This document shows, in pieces, positions 62,303 to 64,000 of a stretch of DNA of 64,000 bases. Position 1 is the first letter of the stretch. The number at the start of each line of letters is the position of its first letter. Below the pieces are notes generated by a model. That model was not told where the DNA came from and ran no database searches. It saw nothing but the letters and a program-made list of their open reading frames with translations. Location: contig CM036622.1 of the NCBI GenBank assembly GCA_020746105.1, positions 15,295,987 to 15,359,986 on the forward strand, given 5' to 3'. The DNA is from Trogon surrucura (lineage: Eukaryota; Chordata; Aves; Trogoniformes; Trogonidae). Made by a program: the position numbers and the translations under genes.

Positions 62303-62402
62303 CTGTGAGTTCTGACTCGCAGAATTGAGTCAAACCGATATCGTGGTCCGCCAAAGCTGTTGGTGTTTGAACACTCTGCACCAGGGGTGGTTTTCATTAG
62401 CA
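62303..62402 (-). other. Exon-like element upstream of the CpG island, 100 nt
   Basis: On the minus strand ATGAATCATTCTCAG is followed by 100 nt with raised G+C, then CACAG/GTGAGG (donor at 62302). The open frame includes KTTPGAECSNTNSFGG and RYRFDSILRVRTH. It lies about 1 kb upstream of the island on the minus strand, so it could be an alternative upstream exon of the same gene. I do not recognise it. Confidence 0.18.
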
Positions 62403-64000
62403 CTGAGAATGATTCATGTGAACAAGGATCACTGACCTTGACATGACATGTACAGATACACCCCGTGGTGATGAATGTAATAGAATAAACAGTTAGATAT
62501 GACTGCTTATTCCCTCTTGTTGTGTTGTTCTTACCCAACTCTATTGTACTGTAATACAAATAATGACTCATTTGCTTACCCTCACAAAATCACATTTAGA
62601 AACCCGCTATTCAACTCTGCCTGCAGGATCTTGAATAAACACACTCTCCAAATGACTGATTTAAATCACATATATTTCTATCACTTGATACTGTCTCTGT
62701 GGTTATTGATAAAGACTACACAAGTGGGTGTGTGATGTGCCATGTCACGGCTGTTCTACACAAGTAATTTTATAGGGAACAGTCTTCTGTTAAATGTACT
62801 TTTGTAATAGTATTTACACAGGGGAGGAGGAAGAAAGAAAAACAAAAATAAATACATCTGGAGATATATCTCCTTTTGCAAAGAATATGAAACTCCTGCA
62901 GCAATTAGTTGGAATGCAAATTAAGAATTGCGTATAAAAAATTTTGCAGTGAGCAATATATTTTAATGATAGAAAAACATATCACATATAAAACAAGCAA
63001 TTAGTGAGGAGAGGGGAAAGTCCAGAATAGTTATATGTAGAATTAATATTCCAGAACAGGTTTAACAAATAAGAAAAAAAAAAAGAAAGAAAACAAATAT
63101 ACTTAGACTAGCCTTACATACTTAATGTTTCTTTGTGCAATGATAGATTTTTGCAGAAACTTCCACAGCTGAAAAAATATACTCACAACCCCTCCTTGAA
63201 AGATTACTTTTTCCCTGACCAATATTTAATAACTCGCCTCCTTCCCTCTCTTCCCCTCCTCTCCTTTTTTTTGTAAAGAGTGAAGACACAAGAGTCTTCT
63301 TAAATATTCTCCTACAGTGTAGTATTTGTGATTTAAAGAACCATCACACTTACTCATCATATACCAACATAAGGTGTAATGGAGAATATGAAAAGCCTTT
63401 GTTGAAAAGAAGAGGTAAAACTATCATAAAATGACAATATTGAGATGTTACATGATACCTCTGTGTATTATCCTGTCATTCCTTTCATTGTAAGTTTCAG
63501 ACTAATTTTGGTTTATTCTTGTTTATGTTTCTTGCTCATTTAACATTGAAGATGTATAACTGTCTTCATGTATTAACTTGAGGCTGTTTTTCTATGGCCA
63601 AAGGAAAATTTGGATGTCATATCTCTCTGTTTAGCATGTTCTTTGCATAGACACATTAAACAGACTGGTGATTTGAATATGTGTTCTAAATTTTGCTTAT
63701 ACCAAATTGACTTATTCAGACCTTCACAAATAGGAGCATTGCCATACTTGCTTTTTTTGCTTAGGCATCTGCTGTTTTACCTAAGAATAATGTAGAAGAA
63801 TTTCCAATAATATAATTTCTCAGTGCTGAAATTATCATACTTGCTTCCTTTGGAAAGCAGAATATACAGTGCTTTCTGTCTTGTCAGTCCATCTGGGAAC
63901 ATGACCTCAAATTTCAAAGGTTTCCCCTCAGTTCATGGTAGCAATCCAGCTCTAATCCAGAAACCCTGAGGTATTTCTGCCTCTTCTCACCTTTCAGTCC
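62403..64000. other. AT-rich flank
   Basis: No gene supported. Short A-rich runs lie near 63074-63087. Open frames are about 78 codons or fewer without motifs. Confidence 0.55.

Noticed and set aside
1..64000. CRISPR arrays, bacterial operons, tRNA or rRNA genes, intact retroviral genes
   Set aside because: None found. No regular spacer-repeat pattern, no cloverleaf-like sequence noticed, and no gag, pol or env-type frames besides CR1 reverse transcriptase remnants.

Overview
The window looks like nuclear DNA from a bird (or another sauropsid). It is AT-rich, has no dense coding, and holds several CR1 LINE copies. The better-preserved copies end in the 3' tail typical of CR1 (ATTCTGTG-type short repeats) and still read as the C-terminal part of CR1 reverse transcriptase. 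One strong CpG island lies at about 60.54-61.35 kb. There is no sign of bacterial, phage or plasmid gene organisation. The species cannot be named from the sequence.

Layout. From 1 to 19.9 kb the sequence is unique AT-rich DNA with most of the CR1 copies: about 1.42-1.81 (-), 1.86-2.61 (+), 4.92-5.45 (+), 8.63-9.39 (-), an ancient L3-like copy at 12.1-12.45 (-), a tail at 13.57-13.65 (-) and a worn copy at 19.48-19.9 (-). From 20 to 52 kb it is intron-like or intergenic sequence. This part holds a good candidate coding exon on the minus strand (34028-34155), a duplicated block with telomere-like TTAGGG motifs (35.72-35.96 kb), regulatory-looking AT-rich stretches, a CR1 tail at 40.7 kb and an extreme G-run at 50.28 kb. 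From 52.6 to 60 kb there is one more CR1 tail, a 36-bp duplication and a well-formed small plus-strand intron. From 60.5 to 61.35 kb lies the CpG island, with a good minus-strand splice donor at 60845. The last 2.6 kb is AT-rich flank.

Interpretation. The simplest reading is the 5' part of one large minus-strand gene: promoter and first exon in the CpG island, introns of tens of kilobases, and a second or later exon at 34.1 kb with further exons beyond position 1. I do not recognise the protein. If the island exon is spliced directly to the 34.1-kb exon, a 36-codon upstream frame would end in a TGA that overlaps the ATG of the frame in the second exon. Exon calls rest on splice signals and open frames only; without alignment or RNA data they are candidates. 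I saw no clear new biological system, and the findings are ranked with that in mind.
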